From positions 3,596,001 through 3,660,000 of the forward strand of contig NC_023036.2 of assembly GCF_000317305.3 (NCBI RefSeq): a stretch of DNA of 64,000 nucleotides. The letters run 5' to 3'. Under the pieces are notes generated by a model. The model saw only the letters and a list, made by a program, of their open reading frames with translations. It was not told where the DNA came from and did no database searches. This DNA is from Mycolicibacterium neoaurum VKM Ac-1815D. Its GTDB lineage: Bacteria; Actinomycetota; Actinomycetes; Mycobacteriales; Mycobacteriaceae. The position numbers were made by a program, and so were the translations under genes. Positions 46,277-55,554 of the stretch are shown one piece after another (the first letter of the stretch is position 1; the number at the start of each line of letters is the position of its first letter).

Positions 46277-47713
46277 TCAATCGCGGATGTGTCGGTCCAG
46301 TCGGGTGGCGCGCCAAGCCGCGACGACGGCCACACATGCCAGCGCCGCGAACACGATGAACAGCACCCGGGCTGCGTGCACATCGTCGGTCGCGGAGTGG
46401 TTGACGACGACGCCCGCCAGCCCGGCCCCGAACGCACCGCAGATCAACTGGACGGTGTTGATGGCCGCGGCCGCGACGGGCCCCTCCGCCGGATCGTCGA
46501 CACCGCCCATGGCCCACGCCGACAGATGCGGCCAGGCCATCCCGATCCCCGTTCCGGTAATCACCAACGCCGCCACCCATAACCCGACCGACCAACCCGC
46601 CATCGACTGCTCGACCATCACCGCCGAGCCCACCAGACCGACGACCATCACCACGGGCGAGGCGACCACGATCCGGCCCACGACCGCGCGACGATCGGCC
46701 GAAGCGCTCAGGATCTCGCTGACGGTCCAGCCCACGGCCAATGCCACGCCCAGAAAGCCGGCCGCCAACGGTGCCAGGTGTGCGAGCCGCTGGCCGAACA
46801 ACGGCACATACATGTCCACCATCGTCGAGGCCATCAGCAGACCCAGCGTGAGATACATCCACTTCAGCGGCCCGCGCCGGAAAGCCGTGCGCGGCAGAAC
46901 CGAGTAACCCATCGCCGGGTTGCCCGTCGCCAGCGCTGCCCGGCGATCAACCACGATGAACGCACCGATCAGCGCCCCGCTGAGCGCGAGGATCAGACCG
47001 GTCACGAGCAGGTCGGACGCCAGACCTGCCACGCTGACCAGCAGGGCCGCGGCGCCCAAGAGAACCAGCGACCAGATCGGAACCCTGCTTGCCGCGGCCC
47101 GATCACCGCGGGTGCGTCGGGGCAGCGATATCGGGACCAGCGCCGCGATCACCGCGGTCAGTATCACCAGGGCGCCGAAAGCCCAACGCCACGAGGCGAA
47201 CTGGGCGAACATCCCGCCGGCCGCCGGCCCCAGTAGCGTCCCTACACCCCACATCGCCGATACCAGCGCCGATGCCCGCGTCCACAGCGCCTGCGGTAAC
47301 GCGGTGTTGATCACCGCGTAGCCCAGCCCCGCCAGTAGTCCGCCGGCCCCGCCCTGGACGGTGCGGCCCACCAACAGCAATTCCATCGTCGGCGCCAACG
47401 CACAGGCGATACCGGCCAACCCGAAGACCGTCAACGCGCCGAGATACGCCGACCGCGGGCCAAACCGCGCCAGCACCGCGCTGACGGTCGTCGCGGCGGC
47501 AACCGAAGCGACCAGGTAGACCGTCATGACCCACGCATAGAAGCGCTGCCCGCCGATCTCGGCGACGGCGCTGGGCATCAGGCTGATGGTCAGGAACTCG
47601 TTGGTGGCATACAGTGCCACCCCGCCGGCCAGAACCGTCGATACGCCAAGGTGTTTCGGGCCGAGCAGCGCACGCCAGCTGCTGCTGCTCGAGATACGGG
47701 TGTCGGTCACCAC
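46277..47713 (-). CDS. MFS drug/metabolite exporter
   Basis: 478 aa with 12-14 hydrophobic helices. Motif A-like loop GPRSAYLGALTVFG follows helix 2; the N-terminal half has LLVGRTVQGGAGGL and GVGTLLGPAAGGMFA, the drug:H+ antiporter motifs B and C. It corresponds to M. tuberculosis Rv1634, next to uvrB. Two GTG codons (47713 and 47710) compete as start; the -10 of the upstream promoter is so near that the mRNA is probably leaderless. Confidence 0.87.
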   Translation of the reverse strand: MVTDTRISSSSSWRALLGPKHLGVSTVLAGGVALYATNEFLTISLMPSAVAEIGGQRFYAWVMTVYLVASVAAATTVSAVLARFGPRSAYLGALTVFGLAGIACALAPTMELLLVGRTVQGGAGGLLAGLGYAVINTALPQALWTRASALVSAMWGVGTLLGPAAGGMFAQFASWRWAFGALVILTAVIAALVPISLPRRTRGDRAAASRVPIWSLVLLGAAALLVSVAGLASDLLVTGLILALSGALIGAFIVVDRRAALATGNPAMGYSVLPRTAFRRGPLKWMYLTLGLLMASTMVDMYVPLFGQRLAHLAPLAAGFLGVALAVGWTVSEILSASADRRAVVGRIVVASPVVMVVGLVGSAVMVEQSMAGWSVGLWVAALVITGTGIGMAWPHLSAWAMGGVDDPAEGPVAAAAINTVQLICGAFGAGLAGVVVNHSATDDVHAARVLFIVFAALACVAVVAAWRATRLDRHIRD

Positions 47714-47716
47714 GCC

Positions 47717-47747
47717 AACTTAGAAGCTCAACCGCGGTTGAGCTCAA
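47717..47747 (-). promoter_or_regulatory. MerR-type promoter of the MFS gene
   Basis: Reading towards the gene: -35 TTGAGC (47747-47742), a 19-base spacer and -10 TAAGTT (47722-47717), then only three bases to the first GTG. A perfect 20-base palindrome AGCTCAACCGCGGTTGAGCT (47744-47725) fills the spacer. An over-long spacer with a dyad between the hexamers is the mark of MerR/SoxR-regulated promoters. No MerR gene is seen in this window. Confidence 0.6.
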
Positions 47748-47776
47748 GTCGGCATCGCGCGACGGTCGCCACTCCC

Positions 47777-49948
47777 CTACTTCAAGCCGGCGGCATCCAT
47801 GCCGCGCAGCTCCTTCTTCAGGTCCTGGATCTCGTCGCGGATGCGCGCTGCCAGCTCGAACTGCAGATCGCGCGCAGCGGTCATCATCTGCTCGGTCAGA
47901 TCCTTGATCAGATCGGCGAGCTCGGCACGCGGCATGTTCGCCGTGTCACGCCCCTCCACGATGCCGGCGCTGACGGCGCGCCCGGGCTCACCCTGCGCAC
48001 GCCTGCCACGCGAGGAGTTGCGGCCCGACCCGCCCACCTCGACGTTCTCGGTATCGTCGGCCTCGCGGTACACCTGGTCGAGGATGTCGGCGATCTTCTT
48101 GCGCAACGGCTGCGGGTCGATGCCGTGGGCCTCGTTGTAGGCGATCTGCTTGGCCCGGCGGCGCTCGGTCTCGTCGATCGCCTCTTTCATCGAGTCGGTG
48201 ATCTTGTCGGCGTACATGTGTACCTCACCGGACACGTTGCGCGCGGCGCGGCCGATGGTCTGGATTAGGCTGCGCGGCGACCGCAGGAAGCCCTCCTTGT
48301 CGGCGTCGAGGATTGCCACCAGCGACACCTCGGGCAGGTCCAAGCCCTCACGAAGCAGGTTGATACCGACCAGCACGTCGTACTCGCCGAGCCGCAACTG
48401 CCGCAGGAGCTCCACACGACGCAGGGTGTCGACCTCGGAGTGCAGATACCGCACCCGGATACCCATCTCCAACAAGTAGTCGGTGAGGTCTTCGGCCATC
48501 TTCTTCGTCAGCGTCGTGACCAGCACGCGCTCGTCACGTTCGGTACGCAACCGGATCTCGCCGATCAGATCGTCGATCTGGCCCTTGGTCGGTTTGACAT
48601 GCACCTGCGGGTCGACCAGCCCGGTCGGGCGGATGACCTGCTCGACGAACTCACCGCCCGCCTGGGCCATCTCGTAATTGCCGGGCGTGGCCGACAGATA
48701 CACCGTCTGGCCGATCCGCTGGGCGAACTCCTCCCAGGTCAGCGGCCGGTTGTCGACCGCCGACGGCAACCGGAACCCGAAATCGACGAGGTTGCGCTTG
48801 CGCGACATGTCGCCCTCGTACATGCCACCGATCTGCGGCACCGTGACATGGGACTCGTCGATGACGAGCAGGAAGTCCTCGGGGAAGTAATCGATGAGGG
48901 TGGCGGGGGCCGTGCCCGCACCGCGGCCATCGATATGCCGCGAGTAGTTCTCGATACCCGAACAGAACCCGACCTGCTTCATCATCTCCAGGTCGTAGTT
49001 GGTCCGCATCCGCAGCCGCTGCGCCTCCAGCAGCTTGCCCTGGCCTTCCAGCTCGGCCAGCCGCTCTTCGAGCTCGGCCTCGATGCTGGAGATCGCCACG
49101 GCCATCCGGTCCGGCCCCGCGACATAGTGGGTGGCCGGGAAGATCCGCACCGAATCGACCTTGCGAACCACGTCACCGGTCAGCGGGTGCAGGTAGTACA
49201 GCGCCTCCACCTCGTCACCGAAGAACTCGATGCGAATGGCCAACTCTTCGTACGCGGGAATGATCTCGACGGTGTCCCCACGCACCCGGAATGATCCACG
49301 GGTGAACGAGATGTCGTTACGGTCGTACTGGACATCGACCAGCAGCCGCAGCAGGCCATCGCGGGGCACATCATCGCCGACCTTCAGCTCGACCGAGCGA
49401 TCCAGGTAGGACTGCGGGGTGCCCAAACCGTAGATGCACGACACCGAGGCCACCACCACGACATCGCGCCGCGACAGCAGGCTCGAGGTCGCCGAGTGCC
49501 GCAGCCGCTCGACATCGTCGTTGATCGAGCTGTCCTTCTCGATATAGGTGTCCGTCTGAGCGATGTACGCCTCGGGTTGGTAGTAGTCGTAATACGAAAC
49601 GAAGTATTCGACGGCATTGTGCGGCAACATTTCCCGCAACTCGTTGGCCAGCTGGGCGGCCAAGGTCTTGTTGGGCGCCATGACCAGTGTCGGCCGCTGC
49701 AACCGCTCGATCAGCCAGGCCGTCGTCGCCGATTTGCCGGTGCCGGTGGCGCCGAGCAACACGATGTCACGCTCGCCGGCGCGGACCCGACGTTCCAGAT
49801 CGTCGATGGCCGCAGGCTGGTCACCCGCCGGTTGGTACTCGCTGACCACCTCGAACTTGCCACCCGAGCGCACGATGCCGTCGACGGCGTCGGCGGCAGG
49901 CCGGTATTCCGACTGCGCCAGCACAGGATGTTCGGTAGCAAAAGCCAT
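47777..49948 (-). CDS. uvrB: excinuclease ABC subunit B
   Basis: DNA-damage verification helicase of nucleotide excision repair, 723 aa. Walker A is [13 protein letters not shown] (near 65), the DNA-clamping beta hairpin [11 protein letters not shown] (near 120), helicase motif II in VIDESHV, motif [11 protein letters not shown]. The UvrC-binding UVR domain is at the C terminus ([19 protein letters not shown]). GGAG lies close to the ATG. No LexA box is evident upstream. Confidence 0.97.
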   Translation of the reverse strand: MAFATEHPVLAQSEYRPAADAVDGIVRSGGKFEVVSEYQPAGDQPAAIDDLERRVRAGERDIVLLGATGTGKSATTAWLIERLQRPTLVMAPNKTLAAQLANELREMLPHNAVEYFVSYYDYYQPEAYIAQTDTYIEKDSSINDDVERLRHSATSSLLSRRDVVVVASVSCIYGLGTPQSYLDRSVELKVGDDVPRDGLLRLLVDVQYDRNDISFTRGSFRVRGDTVEIIPAYEELAIRIEFFGDEVEALYYLHPLTGDVVRKVDSVRIFPATHYVAGPDRMAVAISSIEAELEERLAELEGQGKLLEAQRLRMRTNYDLEMMKQVGFCSGIENYSRHIDGRGAGTAPATLIDYFPEDFLLVIDESHVTVPQIGGMYEGDMSRKRNLVDFGFRLPSAVDNRPLTWEEFAQRIGQTVYLSATPGNYEMAQAGGEFVEQVIRPTGLVDPQVHVKPTKGQIDDLIGEIRLRTERDERVLVTTLTKKMAEDLTDYLLEMGIRVRYLHSEVDTLRRVELLRQLRLGEYDVLVGINLLREGLDLPEVSLVAILDADKEGFLRSPRSLIQTIGRAARNVSGEVHMYADKITDSMKEAIDETERRRAKQIAYNEAHGIDPQPLRKKIADILDQVYREADDTENVEVGGSGRNSSRGRRAQGEPGRAVSAGIVEGRDTANMPRAELADLIKDLTEQMMTAARDLQFELAARIRDEIQDLKKELRGMDAAGLK

Positions 49949-50019
49949 ATCTCCAGATTAAGCGCGGGTACCGACAAGTTCATTCCCCGCGACCACCCGG
50001 GCCGCGCTACCGTGACGCG

Positions 50020-50322
50020 GTGTCCGAACCCGCGCGCATCACCCTGCGACTCCTCGGCCTGATTCTGCTGGTGGTGGGCGTGGTCTGCGCGGTTCTGCTG
50101 GTGTGGCCGGGTCCCGGTGAGATCGCGGCTCGGCTGGGCTCTACCTGCGGCGACGGCGGTCTCGGCCCGTCGCGCCAGTGCAGCTGGCTGGAGGCCGCCG
50201 ACCTGTTGTGGACCGGCTGCGGGCTGGCGATCGTCATCGGGGCTGTGCTGCGCATCGTCACCCGGCCGCCCGGACGTGGGCCGCTCGTGCTCGACCTGCG
50301 CAATCTGCGTCGAGGGCGCTGA
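50020..50322 (+). CDS. small two-helix membrane protein
   Basis: 100 aa with a GTG start. Two hydrophobic helices (about 9-29 and 61-80) flank a cysteine-containing loop (STCGDGGLGPSRQCSW), probably outside the membrane with a disulfide. The C-terminal tail is arginine-rich. Divergent from uvrB (71 bases), one base before the DUF402 gene. Family not recognised. Confidence 0.65.
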   Translation: MSEPARITLRLLGLILLVVGVVCAVLLVWPGPGEIAARLGSTCGDGGLGPSRQCSWLEAADLLWTGCGLAIVIGAVLRIVTRPPGRGPLVLDLRNLRRGR

Positions 50323-50323
50323 T

Positions 50324-50827
50324 ATGCACCCGCCCAAACGCGAATACTTCGACCTGCGCGCCGGCACCAATACCGACCCGAAGGGCATCGTGCGCGATGT
50401 CGACGTGTTCGACGTGCGCCCCTGGGGCCTCTACATGGCCCGGCCCGCCCCCGGGCGGGACCAGTTCCACTACCTGGAGTCGTGGCTGCTGCCGGCGCTG
50501 AACCTTCGCGCCACCATCTTCCACTTCAACCCGGGCCACGAACGCGACCAGGACTTCTACCTCGATATCGGGGACTACACCGCCGGCGTGGACGGGTGGT
50601 CGGCCGAAGACCACTATCTCGACCTGATCGTGCGTACCGGCCGCGAGGTGCTCCTCACCGACACCGACGAGCTGATCGCCGCGGTGTGTGAGCAGCTGGT
50701 GGCCCCGACGGTCGCGGAGCGCGCGATCACCGTCGCCACGGCGACCGTCGACGGATTGGCCCGCAACGGCTATGACCTGGACCGCTGGCTGGCCGGGCAC
50801 GGTGTGGTGCTGACGTGGCGGGCGTAA
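50324..50827 (+). CDS. DUF402 domain protein
   Basis: 167 aa. The DUF402 pattern is visible: WGLYMARPAPGRDQFHYLESW, DFYLDIGDYTAGVDGW, and the acidic residues of LDLIVRTGREVLLTDTDEL. Members of this family include nucleoside tri/diphosphatases that use two metal-binding aspartates. The start follows the previous stop by one base. Confidence 0.78.
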   Translation: MHPPKREYFDLRAGTNTDPKGIVRDVDVFDVRPWGLYMARPAPGRDQFHYLESWLLPALNLRATIFHFNPGHERDQDFYLDIGDYTAGVDGWSAEDHYLDLIVRTGREVLLTDTDELIAAVCEQLVAPTVAERAITVATATVDGLARNGYDLDRWLAGHGVVLTWRA

Positions 50828-50837
50828 AGTCACCGTC

Positions 50838-51392
50838 ATGAGTGTTCGCAGGCACGCAGCGGTGCTGGCTGCCACGGCAGCGGGGCTACTGCTGGCAGGA
50901 CAGCTCCTCCCGGCTTCGGCGGTTGCCGAGCCCGACGCCGAACAGCCCCAGCCGGCGGCCACCGACTCCGCCCCGGCGCCGCTGCTGCACAACATCACCT
51001 ACCGCGCGCGGGCCGACGGCACCTCACGCGGCGCGACCGTGGCCTACAAGGCCGATGATCAGAACGTCAACAGCGAGCAGCCGACTCTGCTGCCGGGCCA
51101 GACGTTCGAGGTCAACACCGTGATGACCGACCCGAAACTGGCGGGCCTTGAGCTGTCCATCGAATGGCCGTACGGGTCCAACCTGCACTGCGAGATCCTG
51201 GTCGACGATCAGATCGTCGCCCAGGCCGACCAGTTCATCGCACCGCGGCTCTTCCGGCCCAAGGACGATCCGCTGTACGGCACGATCCAGTGTGGTGCGC
51301 CGCTGAACGATCCGGCCGCCGGTGCCGCGGCCGCCGGTGTGCCGGCGCTGCCCGGCTACCCAGGACAGCCCGCGCCTCCGCCGCCGGCCTGA
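50838..51392 (+). CDS. secreted protein, MmpS-like beta domain (tentative)
   Basis: 184 aa. An N-terminal signal peptide (about 1-30, ending PASAVAEPDA) precedes a beta-rich domain: ITYRARADGTSRGATVAYKADDQ and LHCEILVDDQIVAQADQ, with two cysteines for a disulfide. The pattern is reminiscent of the periplasmic domain of MmpS proteins, but no MmpL partner is nearby. A proline/glycine-rich tail (PGYPGQPAPPPPA) ends it. Converges on coaE with four bases between. Confidence 0.6.
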   Translation: MSVRRHAAVLAATAAGLLLAGQLLPASAVAEPDAEQPQPAATDSAPAPLLHNITYRARADGTSRGATVAYKADDQNVNSEQPTLLPGQTFEVNTVMTDPKLAGLELSIEWPYGSNLHCEILVDDQIVAQADQFIAPRLFRPKDDPLYGTIQCGAPLNDPAAGAAAAGVPALPGYPGQPAPPPPA

Positions 51393-51396
51393 CAGC

Positions 51397-52572
51397 TCAG
51401 CTGCTCCAGCCGGTGGTCTTCGCCCACTCGGCGGCGCGGCGGTAGGCGTCGAGGAACCACGGCTCCTTGGCCACGGCGTAGTCCGGCGCCGTCAGCGCAC
51501 GCCGCTTGGCGGCCAGGTAGTCCTGGCGCACACCGGGGTTGGCCCGCAGCCAGTCGACGAACAACAGCGCGAACTGCTGGTTGGGCCACCCCTGCACCCG
51601 CAGGTGCACATTGGTCGCCCGTCCGGGGTCGGCCGAGGCGTGAAACCGCTTGCGCCACAACGAGGGATCGTCACTGTGCGCGGTGTCCGCGTCGAGGACG
51701 TCCACCCTGGGATAGCCGGCCGTGCGCAGCGCGTCGGCCAGTTCGTCGGCGACCTCCAACGACGGGACCGTCACCTGGATGTCGATGACGTCCTTGGCAT
51801 CCATCCCGGGGACAGCGGTCGACCCGATGTGATCGATACGGGTCGCGCGATGCCCGCAGGCCGTGTTCAGCCGGGCGAGGATCCGCTGCGCCTGATCCGG
51901 CCAGCTCGCGTCGTAGGGTACGACCGCGGCATCGCGCCGGGCGGGACGACCCGCCTCCAGATTGTGCGCGAACGGCAGGATGCGCTCATGCCACAGGCCG
52001 CGGGCCTGCTCGACGAGCGCACCCGGTGAACCGGAGTTGTCCAGCCAGATATCGGCCACCTTGCGGCGCTGGTCTTCGGTCGCCTGCGCGGCGATGCGGG
52101 CCCGGGCGTCGGCCTCGGAGAAGCCGCGATACTCGATGAGCCGGGCGACTCGCAGTTCGACATCGGCGTTGACGATGATGACCAGCGGGAACAGCGGCGC
52201 CATCTGCGACTCCACGAGCAGCGGGATGTCCTCGACGATCACGGCGTCCTCGGAGGCGGCGGCGATCAGCTCCGAACGGCGGTGTGCCACCAACGGATGG
52301 ACGATGCCGTTGAGTGTCTTGCGCTTGTTCTCGTCGCTGAACGCGACGGCGGCCAGTGCGGGACGGTTCAGGGCGCCGGCATCGGGACCGTCGGCGTGCA
52401 GGATGTCGTGGCCGAACGCATCGACAAGGGCGGCCAGCCCTTCGGTGCCGGGTTCGACGACCTCGCGGGCGATGACGTCACCGTCGACGATGATCGCGCC
52501 CAGCTCGCTGAAGGTCGAGGACACCGTCGATTTGCCGGCGCCGATACCGCCGGTCAGTCCGATACGAAGCAC
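51397..52572 (-). CDS. coaE: dephospho-CoA kinase fused to a GrpB/UPF0157 domain
   Basis: Last step of coenzyme A synthesis. 391 aa from a GTG at 52572. The kinase (about 1-200) has Walker A GLTGGIGAGKSTVS and the lid region RLIEYRGFSEADARARI. Residues 220-391 are a UPF0157 (GrpB) nucleotidyltransferase-like domain with IDHIGSTAVPGMDAKDVIDI. This fusion is known in mycobacteria, where the second domain is thought to aid folding or regulation. The longer frame to 52689 runs through a palindrome and is not coding. Confidence 0.94.
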   Translation of the reverse strand: MLRIGLTGGIGAGKSTVSSTFSELGAIIVDGDVIAREVVEPGTEGLAALVDAFGHDILHADGPDAGALNRPALAAVAFSDENKRKTLNGIVHPLVAHRRSELIAAASEDAVIVEDIPLLVESQMAPLFPLVIIVNADVELRVARLIEYRGFSEADARARIAAQATEDQRRKVADIWLDNSGSPGALVEQARGLWHERILPFAHNLEAGRPARRDAAVVPYDASWPDQAQRILARLNTACGHRATRIDHIGSTAVPGMDAKDVIDIQVTVPSLEVADELADALRTAGYPRVDVLDADTAHSDDPSLWRKRFHASADPGRATNVHLRVQGWPNQQFALLFVDWLRANPGVRQDYLAAKRRALTAPDYAVAKEPWFLDAYRRAAEWAKTTGWSS

Positions 52573-52595
52573 GCCCGACAGTCTGTCAGGGCCCC

Positions 52596-52654
52596 GCGAG
52601 CAGACGCAAAAGTGCCGAAATCTGGGCGATTTGAGCAGTTCTTCGTCTGCTCGC
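52596..52654. repeat. mycobacterial-type intergenic palindrome
   Basis: GCGAGCAGACGCAAAAGTGC (52596-52615) pairs with 52635-52654 at 17 of 20 positions across a 19-base loop. GAGCAGACGCAAAA palindromes of this type recur between genes in mycobacteria. It lies 24 bases upstream of the coaE start, between coaE and the rpsA terminator. Confidence 0.7.
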
Positions 52655-52671
52655 CACGAAGCCCGGAGACG

Positions 52672-52706
52672 ACGAACGCCCCGACCCAAGGGGCCGGGGC
52701 GTTCGT
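52672..52706 (-). terminator. terminator hairpin after rpsA
   Basis: ACGAACGCCCCG (52672-52683) and its exact complement (52695-52706) form a 12-pair stem with an 11-base loop, 12 bases past the rpsA stop. No clear U-tract. Confidence 0.78.
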
Positions 52707-52718
52707 ACTTCAGAACTG

Positions 52719-54164
52719 CTAGGCGTTGCCTGCGAGCTTCTCCCGCAGAGCGGCCAGCTGGGCGTCGCTGGCCAGCGAACCGCCGGCCGACTCACCCTCG
52801 GAACGCGACGAGCTGCTGGAGGACGACGGGCGGGCAGCCTCTTCGGCCTCGGCAGCGGCGAACTTCTCCATCTGCGCGGTGTGCATCTTGTGCCGACGCT
52901 CGGCCTCGGCGTACCGGGCCTCCCATTCGGTGCGCTGCTTGTCGAAGCCCTCGAGCCACTCGTTGGTGTCGGCATCGAAGCCCTCGGGGAAGATGTAGTT
53001 CCCCGCATCGTCGTAGCTGTCGGCCATGCCGTACTTCGAGGGGTCGAATTCCTCGGTGTAGTCCTCGTTGGCCTGCTTGAGGCTCAGCGAGATCCGGCGA
53101 CGCTCCAGGTCGATGTCGATGACCTTGACCATGGCGTCGTCGCCGACCTGGACCACCTGGTCCGGGACCTCGACGTGGCGCTCGGAGAGCTCCGAGATGT
53201 GCACCAGGCCCTCGATGCCCTCTTCGACGCGGACGAACGCACCGAAGGGCACCAGCTTGGTGACCTTGCCCGGCACGATCTGGCCGATGGCGTGGGTGCG
53301 GGCGAAGTGGCGCCACGGGTCTTCCTGAGTCGCCTTGAGCGACAGCGAAACCCGCTCGCGGTCCATGTCGACGTCGAGCACCTCGACGGTGACCTCGTCG
53401 CCCACGGTGACGACCTCGGACGGGTGGTCGATGTGCTTCCAGGACAGCTCGGAGACGTGCACCAGGCCGTCGACGCCGCCGAGATCGACGAAGGCGCCGA
53501 AGTTGACGATCGAGGACACGACACCCTTGCGGATGGCGCCCTTGGTGAGCTGGTTGAGGAACTCGCTGCGCACCTCGGACTGGGTCTGCTCCAGCCAGGC
53601 GCGACGGCTCAGAACCACGTTGTTGCGGTTCTTGTCGAGCTCGATGATCTTGGCCTCGATCTCCTTGCCGATGTACGGCTGCAGATCGCGGACGCGACGC
53701 ATCTCGACCAGCGATGCGGGCAGGAAGCCGCGCAGGCCGATGTCGAGGATCAGGCCGCCCTTGACGACCTCGATGACGGTGCCCTTGACGGCCTCGTCCT
53801 TCTCCTTGAGCTCCTCGATGGTGCCCCAGGCGCGCTCGTACTGAGCCCGCTTCTTGGACAGGATCAGGCGGCCTTCCTTGTCCTCCTTGGTGAGGACCAG
53901 GGCTTCGACCTCATCGCCCACGGAAACGACCTCATTGGGGTCGACATCGTGCTTGATGGACAGTTCGCGGGAAGGGATGACACCTTCGGTCTTGTAGCCG
54001 ATATCGAGCAGGACCTCGTCGCGGTCCACCTTGACGATGGTCCCTTCGACGATGTCGCCATCGTTGAAGTACTTGATGGTCTTGTCGATAGCGGCGAGGA
54101 AGTCTTCCGCGGAGCCGATGTCGTTGACGGCTACCTGCGGGGAAGTGACGGAGGGACTTGGCAT
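52719..54164 (-). CDS. rpsA: 30S ribosomal protein S1
   Basis: 481 aa, the mycobacterial length. Four S1 RNA-binding repeats: about 33-105 (GDIVEGTIVKVDRDEVLLDIG), 120-190, 205-280 (GVVSSIVNFGAFVDLGGVDGLVHVSE) and 290-365 (GKVTKLVPFGAFVRVEEGIEGLVHISE). A serine-rich, acidic tail follows. It recruits mRNA to the 30S subunit. The ATG at 54164 (MPSPSVTSPQ) fits the family; the upstream frame to 54263 does not. Confidence 0.97.
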   Translation of the reverse strand: MPSPSVTSPQVAVNDIGSAEDFLAAIDKTIKYFNDGDIVEGTIVKVDRDEVLLDIGYKTEGVIPSRELSIKHDVDPNEVVSVGDEVEALVLTKEDKEGRLILSKKRAQYERAWGTIEELKEKDEAVKGTVIEVVKGGLILDIGLRGFLPASLVEMRRVRDLQPYIGKEIEAKIIELDKNRNNVVLSRRAWLEQTQSEVRSEFLNQLTKGAIRKGVVSSIVNFGAFVDLGGVDGLVHVSELSWKHIDHPSEVVTVGDEVTVEVLDVDMDRERVSLSLKATQEDPWRHFARTHAIGQIVPGKVTKLVPFGAFVRVEEGIEGLVHISELSERHVEVPDQVVQVGDDAMVKVIDIDLERRRISLSLKQANEDYTEEFDPSKYGMADSYDDAGNYIFPEGFDADTNEWLEGFDKQRTEWEARYAEAERRHKMHTAQMEKFAAAEAEEAARPSSSSSSSRSEGESAGGSLASDAQLAALREKLAGNA

Positions 54165-54399
54165 GTGGTGGCTTGCTCCGGACAGGTTCAATCGTAGGGA
54201 CAATGAGTTTCTGCTTTGTGGTCGTGCTGCACAATCGCGCGGGCCGGGCGGCAGATTCGACACCAGGCTCTTTCGATGATGCGGTGTTCCCGCGGGGTCC
54301 GAGACATGACGGAACGCACAGGTACTGTTCGAGGGTACTAGAGGTGGTACACGCTGGACAAACCCGACCCCCGCGGCCGGCGGTGGTTAGTCTCCTCAC

Positions 54400-55554
54400 G
54401 TGCCCGCGCTGACGCCACCTTCGCACCTACCGATCTGGCCGCCGACCGTTCGCAAGGTCGGCGCCCCACTGGCGGTGATCATCGGCCTGAGCGTCATCGT
54501 CGGGCTGCTGATGATCCTGCTCACCGCGACAAACCCGGTGGGCACCGCCATCGGTTTCGTGCTGTCCAGCATCGCGATCACCCTGGTGGTGCTGTGTTAT
54601 CTGTGGCTGGACCGCTGGGAGCCCGAACCCCCGCGGCTGCTGATCCTGGCCTTTCTGTGGGGCGCCTCGGTGGCCATCATCCTGTCGCTGGTCCTTGAGC
54701 TGTGGGCCGATGCCGTGTTCATCCCGACCCCGGGTCTGCCGGAGGGTTTCGAGTCGACCGCATTGCGCGCACCGATCATCGAGGAAGCCGCCAAAGGCCT
54801 GTTCCTGCTGATCATGATGACCGGCCGGCGCCGCCACGAGCTGAACTCGCTGACCGACTGCCTGGTGTACGCCGGCCTGGTCGGAGCGGGTTTCGCGTGG
54901 TTCGAGGACATCCTCTACATCGCCAACAGCGAGTCGTTGGCCGGCTCGCTGGTGACCGCCGCGCTGCGGCTGATCATGGCGCCGTTCGCCCATTCGCTGT
55001 TCGTCTCGGCGCTGGCCGTCGGGGTGTACTTCGCGCTGCACCGGCGCAACCCGCTGGCCAAGCTGGGCTGCATCATGGCCGGCTACGTCGGCGCGGTGGT
55101 GCTGCACGCGATGTGGAACGGGTCGTCGGTGATCAGCATCGAGGCGTACTTCCTGGTGTACGTGTTCTGGATGATGCCGGTGTTCGTGCTGGCGATCTGG
55201 CTGGCGGTCAAGAGCAGGCACCGCGAGCAGCAGGTGGTGGCCGCCAAGCTGCCGAACATGGTGGCCGCCGGCCTGGTGACCGCGAACGAGGCCAGCTGGC
55301 TGCGGTCCATCCGGACCCGCAAGCTGGCCGTCGCCGAGGTCACCCGATATCGCGGCAAGGCCGCGGGCAAGGCGGTGAAGGGTTTCGCCTCCCAGGTCGT
55401 GGAGCTCGCGTTCGTGCGGGACCGCATCGACCGCGGGTTCGGCGACGCCCGGGTGCAGGCGATGCTCACCGAGGAAGCCCATCGGGTGCACGCGGCGCGG
55501 GCCGCCACACCGGAACTGCAGTACCTGGCCGCCTACCGGATACCCGGTCCCTGA
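54400..55554 (+). CDS. PrsW-family intramembrane protease
   Basis: 384 aa with a GTG start and about eight membrane helices in residues 20-275. The family's motifs are all present: E128-E129 in APIIEEAAKG, E169/D170 in FAWFEDILYI, H198 in APFAHSLF and H236 in VVLHAMWN. PrsW cleaves an anti-sigma factor in Bacillus; actinobacterial targets are unknown. The C-terminal 110 residues are soluble and basic. It overlaps the convergent ThrE-type gene by 22 bases. Confidence 0.87.
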   Translation: MPALTPPSHLPIWPPTVRKVGAPLAVIIGLSVIVGLLMILLTATNPVGTAIGFVLSSIAITLVVLCYLWLDRWEPEPPRLLILAFLWGASVAIILSLVLELWADAVFIPTPGLPEGFESTALRAPIIEEAAKGLFLLIMMTGRRRHELNSLTDCLVYAGLVGAGFAWFEDILYIANSESLAGSLVTAALRLIMAPFAHSLFVSALAVGVYFALHRRNPLAKLGCIMAGYVGAVVLHAMWNGSSVISIEAYFLVYVFWMMPVFVLAIWLAVKSRHREQQVVAAKLPNMVAAGLVTANEASWLRSIRTRKLAVAEVTRYRGKAAGKAVKGFASQVVELAFVRDRIDRGFGDARVQAMLTEEAHRVHAARAATPELQYLAAYRIPGP

